Virus record (IMG/VR): IMGVR_UViG_3300042945_001946
Coordinates: 1-28,304 of that record
Length of the DNA stretch: 28,304 nt
Reading direction: 5' to 3' (one strand)
Origin: a virus
Of this stretch, positions 8,491 through 16,473 are shown in pieces. Every line of letters begins with the position of its first letter. Position 1 is the first letter of the stretch. The position numbers were made by a program, and so were the translations under genes. A model generated the notes under the pieces. It worked only from the letters and a program-made list of their open reading frames with translations, was not told where the DNA came from and did no database searches.

Positions 8491-9397
8491 GGACGTTTTC
8501 TCCTCTAAGTATTGCTGCCTGTCTGTTTGCCTCCTCATTATTACCAAAAGCAGGTCCATAATATTGTTTAGAAGTAGTTGTGGAATTGGGTTGATCTGGA
8601 TTTGCTGGATCTTTTGGTCTTGGTGTATTTGGACTTATTTCAACTCCAGCATGTTTTATTGTAGTATATCTAGTATAACTAAAATTAATTGTAGTTTTAG
8701 TTATTGTACTTCCCTCATACGACAATGGAAGAGCAGTAATATTAGTTGGAAATGCATCAATAAATTGATAAGTTAAAAGATTTTGATTATTTGTAGGACT
8801 ATATGGATTATTTGGATTTAACAAAAAGTCTCTTTCAAATTTAGTGATTGAAATTATTTTTTTATATTTATTTGGATATTTAAATCTAAAATAATTAAAA
8901 CGATCTTCAAATCCAACTTGACCACTATCCTGTGCAGTTTGTGGTCCAGAACTTCTGTTAATTGGATTGATAAAATTCATCCATTCTTCAAACAAACGAA
9001 TGATATTATATTCATTATCCACATAAAAAGTTAAATTAAAATCAGAATATATTCTACGATTTGGAAATCTTTCAATTATGCCCTGACGACTTCCACTTTC
9101 TTCCCCAACGTCAAAAGTTGCTCCAGGAAGAACTGCTTCCGCACACATAAAATCATAAGTAAATGTTTTTGATTGCTCATTAGTTATTCCACAATCTTTC
9201 AAATATGATACCAAATCTTGATCTCCACCTTTGGCATCAGTTGCTGCACCCAAAAACATATTGACTTTAAATTGACTCGTAAGAGACAAATTGCCAAACA
9301 TTTGTTGAACTGAAGGCAAAGATGATCCACCCATATCTCTCGGGGTAGTCATCTTTACATAAAGAGGATCCACTCTATATGTATTTGCTCTAGACAT
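8486..9397 (-). CDS. 54: gp54-like baseplate/tail-tube initiator
   Basis: A 303-aa protein, close to T4 gp54 (320 aa), with the N-terminal block NLSLTSQFKVNMFLGA and a beta-rich body typical of the gp54/gp19 tail-tube-related family. gp54 caps the baseplate hub and nucleates tail tube polymerisation. The C-terminal ~50 residues are Pro/Asn/Thr-rich (NTPRPKDPANPDQPNST) and probably flexible. It is the first gene of the leftward tail block, diverging from gp4 with only 31 nt between start codons. The gene for its usual partner gp48 lies on the opposite strand at 10406-11893. The family call rests on size, context and similarity to cyanophage gp54 annotations; a different tube-like protein is possible. 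Confidence 0.65.
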   Translation of the reverse strand: MSRANTYRVDPLYVKMTTPRDMGGSSLPSVQQMFGNLSLTSQFKVNMFLGAATDAKGGDQDLVSYLKDCGITNEQSKTFTYDFMCAEAVLPGATFDVGEESGSRQGIIERFPNRRIYSDFNLTFYVDNEYNIIRLFEEWMNFINPINRSSGPQTAQDSGQVGFEDRFNYFRFKYPNKYKKIISITKFERDFLLNPNNPYSPTNNQNLLTYQFIDAFPTNITALPLSYEGSTITKTTINFSYTRYTTIKHAGVEISPNTPRPKDPANPDQPNSTTTSKQYYGPAFGNNEEANRQAAILRGENVQ

Positions 9398-9428
9398 CTA
9401 AATATGAGTATAAGATTCTATACTATGT
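9398..9428. promoter_or_regulatory. 31-bp divergent start region between gp54 and gp4
   Basis: The two start codons are only 31 bp apart, with CTAAATATG on the plus strand and TATAGAAT/TTATAC-like stretches on the minus strand. No clear Shine-Dalgarno is present for either gene. Any promoters must lie partly inside the opposing gene. Both transcripts probably begin very close to their start codons, or come from further away. Confidence 0.3.
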
Positions 9429-9893
9429 ATGCCGCATTCAGACGATTCCAAATATCGGCAAGGAAAATTTCGCCCTCAAAATCCAAAAAAGTATGGTGGT
9501 GATCCAACTAATATAGTTTATAGATCTTCTTATGAACTAAAATTTATGCAATATTGTGATTTGACTGAAAGTGTTAATACTTGGAAAAGTGAAGAATTTT
9601 GGATTCCATATCGCTCACCAATAGATAATAAAGTTCATAGATACTTTCCTGACTTTTTTGTAAAGTATAAAGATAAAGATGGAAACACACGAACATTAGT
9701 AGTAGAAATCAAACCAGCGAAAGATTTATTAATGCCAGACACAAATCCCAAAAGAAGAACAAAATCTTGGGCATATTCTGTAAAAACGTGGTCAATCAAT
9801 CAAGCAAAATGGAATGCTGCAAAAGAATGGTGTGCAGATCATAATTATGAATTTCGCATTTTTACCGAAAAAGAATTAGGAATACAAAGATGA
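9429..9893 (+). CDS. 4: gp4 head completion protein (nuclease-fold)
   Basis: A 154-aa protein matching the T4 gp4 (gp50) head-completion family in length and motifs. YRSSYELKFMQYCD occurs near residue 31, YFPDFFV near 72 and VVEIKP near 90, a PD-(D/E)xK-like D...ExK arrangement. gp4 acts after DNA packaging to finish the head so that tails can join. The start is the second of two nearby ATGs (9425 and 9429); the 9425 frame does not continue this protein. The stop overlaps the next gene (ATGA), indicating co-translation with the 171-aa protein. Confidence 0.85.
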   Translation: MPHSDDSKYRQGKFRPQNPKKYGGDPTNIVYRSSYELKFMQYCDLTESVNTWKSEEFWIPYRSPIDNKVHRYFPDFFVKYKDKDGNTRTLVVEIKPAKDLLMPDTNPKRRTKSWAYSVKTWSINQAKWNAAKEWCADHNYEFRIFTEKELGIQR

Positions 9894-10405
9894 TTGCCGA
9901 AAAAATAATCAGAGAAGCTGGGAAAAAATATAGAAGTACTGATTGGTGGACTAATTCTTTAATGAATGAACTTATGAATGTTCAAGATCCAGACATAAGT
10001 GAAAAAGATACTGGATTTATTAGACCTGGTAATTTAGTTTTCTTTTTATATAATGCAAAGTATCCACAAAAATATCAATTTTGGGATAAGCAACCTCTAT
10101 CTTATATTATAGAAATCAATAAAAGAGAAGGGTGGTTTTTTGGGTCAAATCTTCATTATCTAAATCCCCAGTATCGTGGTGGAGTTGCAAATTCTTACAT
10201 AAATAAATTTGGATTTGTAAATGCTCCAAAGAAAACTTTACATAAATATCTTTTCTCTGGTGTGATGTCTGATTTATTTGTAGTTCCAGAAAAGGAGTGG
10301 AGAGAAGTTTCTTTACTTCCTACTGAAAAATTTGTAGATAGAAGAGGACAACCAATATTCAAATCAAAAGTTTGGGATTATTCAGACAACTTATCTTCAC
10401 CATAA
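9890..10405 (+). CDS. Conserved phage protein of unknown function between gp4 and gp48
   Basis: A 171-aa protein with a compact, aromatic-rich pattern: PGNLVFFLYNAKYPQKYQFW, YIIEINKREGWFFGSNLHYL and a late RGQPIFKSKVWDY. Similar proteins (a 'PGxLxFFxY ... GxNLHYL' signature) occur in many large myoviruses. The gene overlaps gp4 by 4 nt and abuts gp48, so it is expressed with head-completion and baseplate genes. A virion or assembly role is likely. In T4 the comparable interval near gp4 also holds neck and baseplate genes (gp2, gp53), but I see no clear similarity to gp2. Confidence 0.7.
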   Translation: MIAEKIIREAGKKYRSTDWWTNSLMNELMNVQDPDISEKDTGFIRPGNLVFFLYNAKYPQKYQFWDKQPLSYIIEINKREGWFFGSNLHYLNPQYRGGVANSYINKFGFVNAPKKTLHKYLFSGVMSDLFVVPEKEWREVSLLPTEKFVDRRGQPIFKSKVWDYSDNLSSP

Positions 10406-11893
10406 ATGTCATCATTACTTTTAAAGTCAAATTTCCACACAGACCTTGTAAATGACAATGAAGGGCAATATGGTGCTGTATATGATTTGAGATATGATCC
10501 AAAAAATGGAAACGTTGAATTGGTAAATCAAGGTGCTGGACTTTTTGGAAATCCAGGAGTTATTTTATTTCAAAATGGCGATTGGACCCCAGAAGGATTA
10601 AAAATAATTCCAGCAAATATCATCAGAGACAATTACAAAATTGAAATACAAATTGAGGTAAGGACAGCGCACAAAAACATTGGTGGAAATGCAGCAAATA
10701 ATATTCTACCTTCTTGGGCACAAGCATCACAACAAGCAGGGCCTCCATTACCATCAGCTCCAGCAACAGGTGGTGGTGATCCATTCAATTTAAATATAGC
10801 AGATTTGAAATCTGATTTTCAATTTGGATCTGTAGATGAAAATTTAAAAAAAACAGATTTACAATATCCAAAAGATGCTTTATATAACAAAACACAAGAT
10901 TACTTACAAATAGGACAATATCATTACCGACCACCAAAATCAGACGAATTATTTGGCAGAACTGATGGAGCAGTAAAAATATTAAAAACTGGACTGCAAA
11001 AAACTTCTGCATTAGCAAAATTTTTAGGAATTGTCAAATTACCTATGCCAAATAGTGTAAGTGATTCTAATAATGTTTCTTGGGGCGATGATAATATGAA
11101 TAATCTTTCTGCTGCTGCTACTGCTGAAATTGTTGGTAATCTTGGCACTTATTTAGGTGCTAGTGGTGTTGGTGCATTAGTAGGATTAATTGCAGGAAAT
11201 GCACAACAAGGAGCAGCATTAGGTGCTCAAGGAGCATTATTATATAAATTATTATCTAATGGAGGTGCAGATTCGCAAGCAGCACAAGCACTATTAAAAA
11301 CTGCTGGTGCATCTAAAGTTCTTTCAATGGCAGGATTTTCAGTATCTCCAGAAAGTATTTTAGCAAGAGGATTTGGAGTTGTTCCAAATAGCAATCTTGA
11401 ACTTCTATTCAATTCACCAACATTAAGAGAATTCACATTTCAATATAGAATGAGTCCAAGAAGTAAAGAAGAAGCAACAGATATTAATAAAATTATAAGA
11501 TTCTTTAAACAAGGAATGGCAGCAAAAAAACAAGATAAAAGATCAGGAAATCAAGAATACGGAACAGCAGGAGCATCATCATATTTCTTGGGAACACCAA
11601 ATGTATTTCAACTGCAATACAAAACTTCTAATGGAAATCCAATTCAAGGTGTAAATAGAATTAAAACTTGTGCATTAGTTGGTTTTTCTATGAATTATAC
11701 TGCTGATGGAACTTGGGCAGCATATGATGACGGACAACCAGTATCTGTGATTATGAATATGTCATTCAAAGAACTTGAACCGATTTATGATACTGATTAC
11801 CAAAGTTCTATTTTTGATGAAAGAAAATTTGTAGATAATATTGATAATTCTGGTGATCTTTATCCAATCTCACCAAACGATGTAGGATACTAA
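10406..11893 (+). CDS. 48: gp48-like baseplate tail-tube cap
   Basis: A 495-aa protein, longer than T4 gp48 (364 aa). The N-terminal half starts MSSLLLKSNFHTDLVND and contains GQYGAVYDLRYDPKNGNVEL. A Gly/Ala-rich hydrophobic insertion lies at about 225-310 and could account for the extra length. The C-terminal third (NLELLFNSPTLREFTFQYRM, then a tube-like beta domain ending in SFKELEPIYDTDY) resembles tail-tube-related domains. gp48 sits on the central hub and works with gp54 to start the tail tube. It follows the 171-aa gene with no gap and precedes gp53. Function is inferred from similarity to cyanophage gp48 proteins and from synteny. Confidence 0.75.
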   Translation: MSSLLLKSNFHTDLVNDNEGQYGAVYDLRYDPKNGNVELVNQGAGLFGNPGVILFQNGDWTPEGLKIIPANIIRDNYKIEIQIEVRTAHKNIGGNAANNILPSWAQASQQAGPPLPSAPATGGGDPFNLNIADLKSDFQFGSVDENLKKTDLQYPKDALYNKTQDYLQIGQYHYRPPKSDELFGRTDGAVKILKTGLQKTSALAKFLGIVKLPMPNSVSDSNNVSWGDDNMNNLSAAATAEIVGNLGTYLGASGVGALVGLIAGNAQQGAALGAQGALLYKLLSNGGADSQAAQALLKTAGASKVLSMAGFSVSPESILARGFGVVPNSNLELLFNSPTLREFTFQYRMSPRSKEEATDINKIIRFFKQGMAAKKQDKRSGNQEYGTAGASSYFLGTPNVFQLQYKTSNGNPIQGVNRIKTCALVGFSMNYTADGTWAAYDDGQPVSVIMNMSFKELEPIYDTDYQSSIFDERKFVDNIDNSGDLYPISPNDVGY

Positions 11894-11894
11894 A

Positions 11895-12554
11895 ATGGCA
11901 TATTTTAACGAATTTCCAAATATTTCTTATCTTTCTCGTTTACCTAATGCAAGCACAAATGAAGATTATATTACCGTCAAAAATCTTTTCAAAAGAGCAA
12001 AGATAAGATCTGATGTCATTAATGCTATTACTGCCTTTGATTATTATCAAATTACTGATGACCAAAGACCAGAAGTAGTTGCATCAAAACTTTATGGTGA
12101 TCCAGAACTTGATTGGGTTATTTTGATCACGAATAACATTACAAACGTAAGAGATCAATGGCCATTGAACAATAATGACTTATATAACTATATGATTGAT
12201 AAGTATGGATCTGATGCAGCATTATCAGATGTCCATCATTATGAAACTACAGAAATCAAAGACCAGTATGATCGTCTTGTGATTGACTCTGGATTTGAGG
12301 TAGATGAAGATTTTACTGTTTCATATACAACCTTTGATAATATAGCAATCACTGCAAATCCCGTAAAAGCAATTACAAACTATGAATATGAAGTAGGTAT
12401 CAATGAAAGAAAAAGACAAATTAGAGTATTAAAACCACAATTCCTATCAGTAGTAATTACAGATATGAGAAATATTATGAAATATGATCAATCATCTCAA
12501 TACATCAATCAACTAAACAAGAAAACTTACAATCCACAATTTACTGGGGTATAA
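11895..12554 (+). CDS. 53: gp53 baseplate wedge subunit
   Basis: A 219-aa protein matching the T4 gp53 family (196 aa in T4): FNEFPNISYL at the start, NEDYITVKNLFKRAKI, VVASKLYGDPELDWVILITN and DLYNYMIDKYG. gp53 completes the baseplate wedge and joins wedges to the central hub. It is the last gene of the rightward structural block, one nt after gp48, and a strong hairpin terminator follows 20 nt downstream. Confidence 0.9.
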   Translation: MAYFNEFPNISYLSRLPNASTNEDYITVKNLFKRAKIRSDVINAITAFDYYQITDDQRPEVVASKLYGDPELDWVILITNNITNVRDQWPLNNNDLYNYMIDKYGSDAALSDVHHYETTEIKDQYDRLVIDSGFEVDEDFTVSYTTFDNIAITANPVKAITNYEYEVGINERKRQIRVLKPQFLSVVITDMRNIMKYDQSSQYINQLNKKTYNPQFTGV

Positions 12555-12567
12555 AAACCTTTTTGGC

Positions 12568-12598
12568 AAAAAAATACCCCCGATTTTTTTCGGGGGTA
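12568..12598 (-). terminator. Intrinsic terminator of gp32, between convergent gp53 and gp32
   Basis: TACCCCCG (12575-12582) and CGGGGGTA (12591-12598) form a perfect 8-bp stem with an 8-nt loop. On the minus strand a run of seven T (12574-12568) follows, so it efficiently ends gp32 transcripts. Rightward gp53 transcripts meet the same hairpin but without a long T run. Confidence 0.85.
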
Positions 12599-12625
12599 AA
12601 ATGGATTTAAAAGTCAATTTTGAAA

Positions 12626-13519
12626 TCAGGACTCTGCCAACTTCTGGAAGTAGGACATCGCATCATCCTCATCATCATCATTACTGAAACTAGTAGAAGC
12701 ATGAACTGAAACCTTTTCCTGAACTGGTTCAAACTCTTCCTCTTCATCGGCAACTTCAGGATCTTGACGACGAGTGGTCCCTTTGTTGCCAAGAACTTGA
12801 TCCAGACGTTTTTTCAAATCTTCATATGATTTGAAGTTTTTCTCATCGGTAAACTCACTCAAATCATAAAGAGATTTGTAGATCTTTTCCAGTTCATCAT
12901 CGTCATTAAGAAGAGCAGAAGGTGATGCAAACTCAGACTTATCATAGTTCCAATAACCATCTTTTTTCACCAGTTTCAGTTTGAAGTTAGCACCTTCCCA
13001 GAAATCAAAAGGATTTACAGGTTTTTCATCATCAAATTCTGGTTGCATAGAAGCCAGAATTTTATCGTAAACTTTCTTACCAAACTTATAGAGGAATACT
13101 CGTCCTTCATTTTGAGGATTTGCTGGATCCTTTAAAACATAGATGTTTGAGTAATAAGATAGTTTGCGTTTACGATCACGAACAATATTTTGATTATCCT
13201 TACTACCAGTATTCCACAGTTCTCGGTTTGCTTCACAGACAGGACATTGACCTTTATTAGTAGTCAGGCAGTTATCAATCAACCAACCACCAGGTCCTTG
13301 AAATGCATGAGACCAAACTTGTGCCCAGGGAAGATCACATCCAGCAGGGGCAGGAAGAAAACGGATAATGGCAGAACCTGTACCACCTTTATCCATTGAT
13401 GGTTTCCAAAAACGATCATCATCTTTGGAACCACTATCGTTAAGTTTCTCAACTTGTTTGATGAGTTTTTCGGTCAAAGAACCCATCTTGGATTGCTTTT
13501 TAAGATCTTGGAAGCTCAT
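12626..13519 (-). CDS. 32: gp32 single-stranded DNA-binding protein
   Basis: A 297-aa protein with the T4 gp32 layout. The basic N-terminal cooperativity domain includes SLTEKLIKQVEKL. The core has a zinc site, H71-x12-C84-x7-C92-x2-C95, matching T4 H64/C77/C87/C90 in order, and a KRKLSYYSNIYV strand. The very acidic C-terminal tail (VADEEEEFEPVQ, NDDDEDDAMSYFQKLAES) docks replication proteins. It coats single-stranded DNA at the replication fork and in recombination. It is the last gene of the operon with gp59 and gp33, has its own sigma-70-like promoter (13564-13592), a GGAG ribosome site 7 nt before ATG and a repeat-bearing leader. A terminator follows. Confidence 0.95.
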   Translation of the reverse strand: MSFQDLKKQSKMGSLTEKLIKQVEKLNDSGSKDDDRFWKPSMDKGGTGSAIIRFLPAPAGCDLPWAQVWSHAFQGPGGWLIDNCLTTNKGQCPVCEANRELWNTGSKDNQNIVRDRKRKLSYYSNIYVLKDPANPQNEGRVFLYKFGKKVYDKILASMQPEFDDEKPVNPFDFWEGANFKLKLVKKDGYWNYDKSEFASPSALLNDDDELEKIYKSLYDLSEFTDEKNFKSYEDLKKRLDQVLGNKGTTRRQDPEVADEEEEFEPVQEKVSVHASTSFSNDDDEDDAMSYFQKLAES

Positions 13520-13521
13520 TC

Positions 13522-13562
13522 GTATTCTCCGTATTAGTAGTATTTGAAGTATTCTTCGTATT
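13522..13562 (-). repeat. Five AATAC units with 9-nt period in the gp32 leader (candidate translational operator)
   Basis: On the minus strand AATAC occurs at 13562, 13553, 13544, 13535 and 13526 (first base), exactly nine bases apart, running through the Shine-Dalgarno into the start codon. The leader is A/U-rich with little pairing potential. T4 gp32 represses its own translation by cooperative binding to an unstructured leader; a regular array fits such a site. The role is inferred. Confidence 0.6.
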
Positions 13563-13563
13563 A

Positions 13564-13592
13564 ATTGTAGCAGGTATGAGGTCAGTCGTCAA
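13564..13592 (-). promoter_or_regulatory. 32: Sigma-70-like promoter of gp32
   Basis: Minus-strand TTGACG (13592-13587), 17-nt spacer, TACAAT (13569-13564). It overlaps the 3' end of the DUF1825 gene and would start transcription about 40 nt upstream of the gp32 ATG. Confidence 0.65.
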
Positions 13593-13914
13593 GTGTTTTT
13601 TTGAGAGAATCAATGGTTTTTTGCATCATATCGTAAAAATCATTGATTGTTTGTCCTTTTTTAAGTCCAAGCATTTTAGCAGATTCAAGAACTTTTTCTT
13701 TCATTTCAATTGCTTTTGGATCATCAGACAATGAAAGTCTAAAGATAAACAATTTTTGCTTTTCCAAGAAATCCGTCATCATTTTAAGATGATCTTTTTT
13801 TTCTTCAACATTTAAAATAGGAAGACGAAGCATATCAACAAAAAGTTGTTCTTGAAGTTCATCAAGTTCGGACATTGATTCTCTAACCACTTCCGAATCA
13901 AAAAATCCACTCAT
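13582..13914 (-). CDS. DUF1825-family protein (cyanobacterial type)
   Basis: A 110-aa helical protein. The start SGFFDSEVVRESM, the middle EKQKLFIFRLSLSDDPKA and a late LGLKKGQTINDFYDMMQ match my recollection of DUF1825, a small family found almost only in cyanobacteria and their phages. No catalytic motif is visible and the biochemical role is unknown. The gene overlaps gp59 by 4 nt (ATGA) and precedes gp32, so it is embedded in the replication/late-transcription operon, where T4 has no equivalent. A link to replication or to phage control of host transcription is therefore possible. Assignment is by motif memory only. Confidence 0.75.
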   Translation of the reverse strand: MSGFFDSEVVRESMSELDELQEQLFVDMLRLPILNVEEKKDHLKMMTDFLEKQKLFIFRLSLSDDPKAIEMKEKVLESAKMLGLKKGQTINDFYDMMQKTIDSLKKTLDD

Positions 13915-14501
13915 AAAACAATCTCCTTAAGAACTTCTTTATACTTTGCTACATCAATATTTAGAAAAGGTTGATACTTTTGAATTCTCAAACTGACGGT
14001 TTCCCACACTGGATCTGTGAGTTTTTTATCAAACTGTTTCACATAATCCAATATCATATTTAAAATTACCATTGTCTCTAAACTAATTGCTTTTTGAAAA
14101 TATTTTTTGAGAATTTCTGGATGTTGATTATTTTTTATTTCAAATAATTTTTCAAAACTATCTTTGTTTATAAAGACTTCGGATTCTGTTTTAAATAAGT
14201 AAAAAAGACTTTGAGATTTCTTTAACCAATTCATATAAATTTCTTCGCCATTTTGGATGATCTCACCAATCCATAAAGATTGTGGGTCATTACATTCTAC
14301 AAAGTTTGCCACAAAATATGCTTTGATTTCTTCATCATTCTTTTGCCTAGAAGTTCGTTCAAAGAAATATCTATCCTTTCTCTTGTGAAAAGAGTCCAAA
14401 GATGCTCTAGACTTTCCACAATACTTAAAATAATCGTAATCTTTTTTGGTAAAATGATTCTTAAAAGCTAGGTAAGTTTTATATACATCAAAAGGTGTCA
14501 C
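13911..14501 (-). CDS. 59: gp59 replicative helicase loader
   Basis: A 196-aa protein (T4 gp59 is 217 aa). The N-terminal block MTPFDVYKTYLAFKNHF followed by YDYFKYCGKSRAS is the gp59 signature of T4-like phages; the rest is basic and helical. gp59 binds forked DNA and gp32 and loads the gp41 helicase. It is coupled by 4-nt overlaps to gp33 upstream and DUF1825 downstream, with gp32 next but one, keeping the T4 association of 33, 59 and 32. Confidence 0.9.
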   Translation of the reverse strand: MTPFDVYKTYLAFKNHFTKKDYDYFKYCGKSRASLDSFHKRKDRYFFERTSRQKNDEEIKAYFVANFVECNDPQSLWIGEIIQNGEEIYMNWLKKSQSLFYLFKTESEVFINKDSFEKLFEIKNNQHPEILKKYFQKAISLETMVILNMILDYVKQFDKKLTDPVWETVSLRIQKYQPFLNIDVAKYKEVLKEIVL

Positions 14502-14752
14502 AGAGGCAAACGTGCTTTAGTAGTTTTCTTTAAAAAGTTAAGTTCAGTTGCATCATTTTTAAGTTTCTCCTTTAATGGTTTGGAAACTAATTTGGATACA
14601 CTTTCAATTTCAATTGAATTTTCCTCACAATAACTAATGATCGCATCGATATAATTGACTTTACAATTTTTTACAATTTGTTCAATCTCTTGTGCAAATT
14701 TTTGAGGACAGATAAATTTGCTGTCCAATTCTTCCTTTATTTTATCATTCAT
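14498..14752 (-). CDS. 33: gp33 late transcription co-activator
   Basis: An 84-aa protein. The core, FAQEIEQIVKNCKVNYIDAI then SYCEENSIEIESV and KEKLKNDATELNFL, lines up with T4 gp33 (its MSYLEATTAFLEENSI region). gp33 binds RNA polymerase and links it to the sliding clamp at late promoters, which fits the NATAAATA motifs in this window. I chose the ATG at 14752, which overlaps the exonuclease stop by 8 nt. A longer reading from 14857 would overlap the exonuclease by over 100 nt and adds no family-like sequence. It overlaps gp59 by 4 nt. Confidence 0.8.
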   Translation of the reverse strand: MNDKIKEELDSKFICPQKFAQEIEQIVKNCKVNYIDAIISYCEENSIEIESVSKLVSKPLKEKLKNDATELNFLKKTTKARLPL

Positions 14753-15422
14753 ATTGCTGAAGTTTATCTCTAACAAATTCTCTAATATATTCGGTGAGTA
14801 ACTTGATGTACTTTCCTTTGTCATATTCTTCATAAATTTCACATTCTCCGTTTTCACAAGCCATTATGATTACAAACTTCTTTACCATTATACCAGTCAT
14901 CTCATATAACATGCAAGCATAAGCAGCACATTGAACGAAATAATGCTCAATCCAATCTCTTGGTTTTGGTTTCTTTGAAGTCTTGAAGTCAATAACTGCT
15001 AATTCACCATTGTATTCGGCAATACAATCAACAGTTCCTGCAATTCCAAGCACCTTACTATATAAAGAATTTTCAAGTGCATGAATATTATTTATCTTAT
15101 TTAAATAAGGTTTGGTAATTCCAAATAACATTTGAGAAATTGGAAGAACTTCAGAAGAGAACTCTTCATTCTTCAAATAATTTTCAGCAAGTGTGTGCAT
15201 ATCAGTCCCACGACTGGTTGCTTGCTTTGTAATTTTATTTGCTTTTTCTTCTCCAACTTTCTTTCTCCAATCAGCAAAGAACTGACGATTTTTATGGCTA
15301 GTCACAGAAGTAATAGAGACAAGTCTCAATAACTCATCTCCTTCTGGTACTTTGTAGTATCTTACTCCATCAATGGTCTCCCTTTCAAGTTGAGGAAGAT
15401 TAATATCAATATGAGTAAACAT
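14745..15422 (-). CDS. PD-(D/E)xK (Cas4/RecB-like) exonuclease
   Basis: A 225-aa protein with the RecB/Cas4-type nuclease core: H76 in RGTDMHTLAE, E117, D132 in GIAGTVDCI, D145-F-K147 in VIDFKTSK and Q164CAAYA in the last motif. This family degrades or trims DNA ends; in cyanophages it is a common component of the replication/recombination set, possibly helping host DNA breakdown or recombination. I see no Cys cluster that would indicate the Cas4 iron-sulfur site. It begins on the PhoH stop (TAATG) and its end overlaps gp33. Confidence 0.85.
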   Translation of the reverse strand: MFTHIDINLPQLERETIDGVRYYKVPEGDELLRLVSITSVTSHKNRQFFADWRKKVGEEKANKITKQATSRGTDMHTLAENYLKNEEFSSEVLPISQMLFGITKPYLNKINNIHALENSLYSKVLGIAGTVDCIAEYNGELAVIDFKTSKKPKPRDWIEHYFVQCAAYACMLYEMTGIMVKKFVIIMACENGECEIYEEYDKGKYIKLLTEYIREFVRDKLQQYE

Positions 15423-16180
15423 TACAATCCAAGTTCAAGTTTAGCAACAATGTATTCTTTGACAAGTCCAGAACGAACAATATCATTAATACCAAATTCA
15501 ATAATATCAAAAGATGGCATTTTACGCAAAATACTCATAAAATCAACAATTCCATTTCTTTCATTTGCTTTCACTAAATCAGACTGCGAAGCATCACCAC
15601 AAAAAACAATTCTACTATTTTCACCAACACGAGTGATAATAGAATCCAATTCGTGAAAATTAAGATTTTGAAATTCGTCAATAATAATAATTGAATTATC
15701 AAGAGTTGTTCCACGAATGAATGAAGTGCTCCAGAATTTAACAGTTTCTTGTGCTTTTAATCCAGCATAAAGCATTTCAAAGTCTGCATCACTTGGCATC
15801 TGGAACATATACTTTACCATATTCTTATAAGGAATTTGATAAAGTGAAGATTTGTCTTCGTGATCTCCAGGAAGAAATCCAATTTCACGAGTTGCTACAA
15901 GAGAACGAACAATATAAATTTGTTCATAAGGAGTAATAGGATTTAAAACATCCTTTAAGGCATTATAAAGACTAATGAAAGTTTTTCCTGTTCCTGCAGC
16001 ACCATAAGCAACTAAATGTTTTCCTTCGCTATAAGAATCAAAAAGTTTTTTTTGATTCTCAGTAAGAGGTTCAATATCTATTAGCAAATCGGCATTGATT
16101 GGTTTTTTTCTTTTTGCTTGTTTTGCAGTCATACCAATTCCAATTGGTTGGTCGCCACTTCTTTTTCTTTGTCTTGCCAT
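15422..16180 (-). CDS. phoH: PhoH-like P-loop ATPase
   Basis: A 252-aa protein. A basic N-terminus (MARQRKRSGD) leads into a PhoH domain with Walker A GAAGTGKT at 60-67, Walker B IIIIDEFQN at 164-172 and a late FCGDASQSD motif. PhoH proteins are RNA-helicase-like ATPases. In marine phages phoH is a widespread marker gene whose link to phosphate stress is uncertain. It is the first gene of the operon leading to the exonuclease, gp33, gp59, DUF1825 and gp32, so a nucleic-acid role is more likely here. Confidence 0.9.
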   Translation of the reverse strand: MARQRKRSGDQPIGIGMTAKQAKRKKPINADLLIDIEPLTENQKKLFDSYSEGKHLVAYGAAGTGKTFISLYNALKDVLNPITPYEQIYIVRSLVATREIGFLPGDHEDKSSLYQIPYKNMVKYMFQMPSDADFEMLYAGLKAQETVKFWSTSFIRGTTLDNSIIIIDEFQNLNFHELDSIITRVGENSRIVFCGDASQSDLVKANERNGIVDFMSILRKMPSFDIIEFGINDIVRSGLVKEYIVAKLELGL

Positions 16181-16189
16181 TATGTTTTG

Positions 16190-16432
16190 TTAGATTTTTT
16201 TTACTGTTGACCCAGGCATTTTTTGGGCACGACCCAATACATCATTCCATCCAGGATTACGGCTGATGAGTTTATCTTTCCATTCCCCAATTTCTCCGGG
16301 ACTTGCAGATCCTTGTGACCAATCACGGGTCCAAGGTTTATTATTTTCATACCAATTCATAATATCATGAACACTCATTTCAATAACCTTTTTTTCACCC
16401 GTTTCCGGATTATAAACTGGATATATTGCCAT
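16190..16432 (-). CDS. Small conserved cyanophage protein
   Basis: An 80-aa protein (MAIYPVYNPETGEKK at the start; NPGWNDVLGRAQKMPGSTVK at the end). The layout recalls phage relatives of FmdB-type proteins (PETGE near the start, 'MPGS' near the end), but the zinc-binding Cys pairs are absent, so this is only a resemblance. The ATG at 16432 is chosen because GGAG lies 9 nt upstream. An in-frame ATG at 16447 would place that GGAG inside the gene. A late promoter motif lies 34-41 nt upstream. Confidence 0.75.
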   Translation of the reverse strand: MAIYPVYNPETGEKKVIEMSVHDIMNWYENNKPWTRDWSQGSASPGEIGEWKDKLISRNPGWNDVLGRAQKMPGSTVKKI

Positions 16433-16465
16433 TAAACTAATCTCCATCCTTTATCAATATAAAAA

Positions 16466-16473
16466 TATTTATT
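16466..16473 (-). promoter_or_regulatory. T4-type late promoter (AATAAATA)
   Basis: Minus-strand AATAAATA directly after the thyX stop codon, about 35 nt upstream of the 80-aa gene start. It matches NATAAATA and would drive the 80-aa gene and possibly phoH and following genes. Confidence 0.55.

Noticed and set aside
8136-8776. Plus-strand ORFs opposite gp26 and gp54
   Set aside because: They lie over well-supported minus-strand genes, have no ribosome sites and encode low-complexity Ser/Ile/Cys-rich products.
14753-14857. Longer gp33 starting at 14857
   Set aside because: The extra 35 residues overlap the exonuclease in another frame and do not resemble gp33; the ATG at 14752 fits the overlap pattern of the operon.
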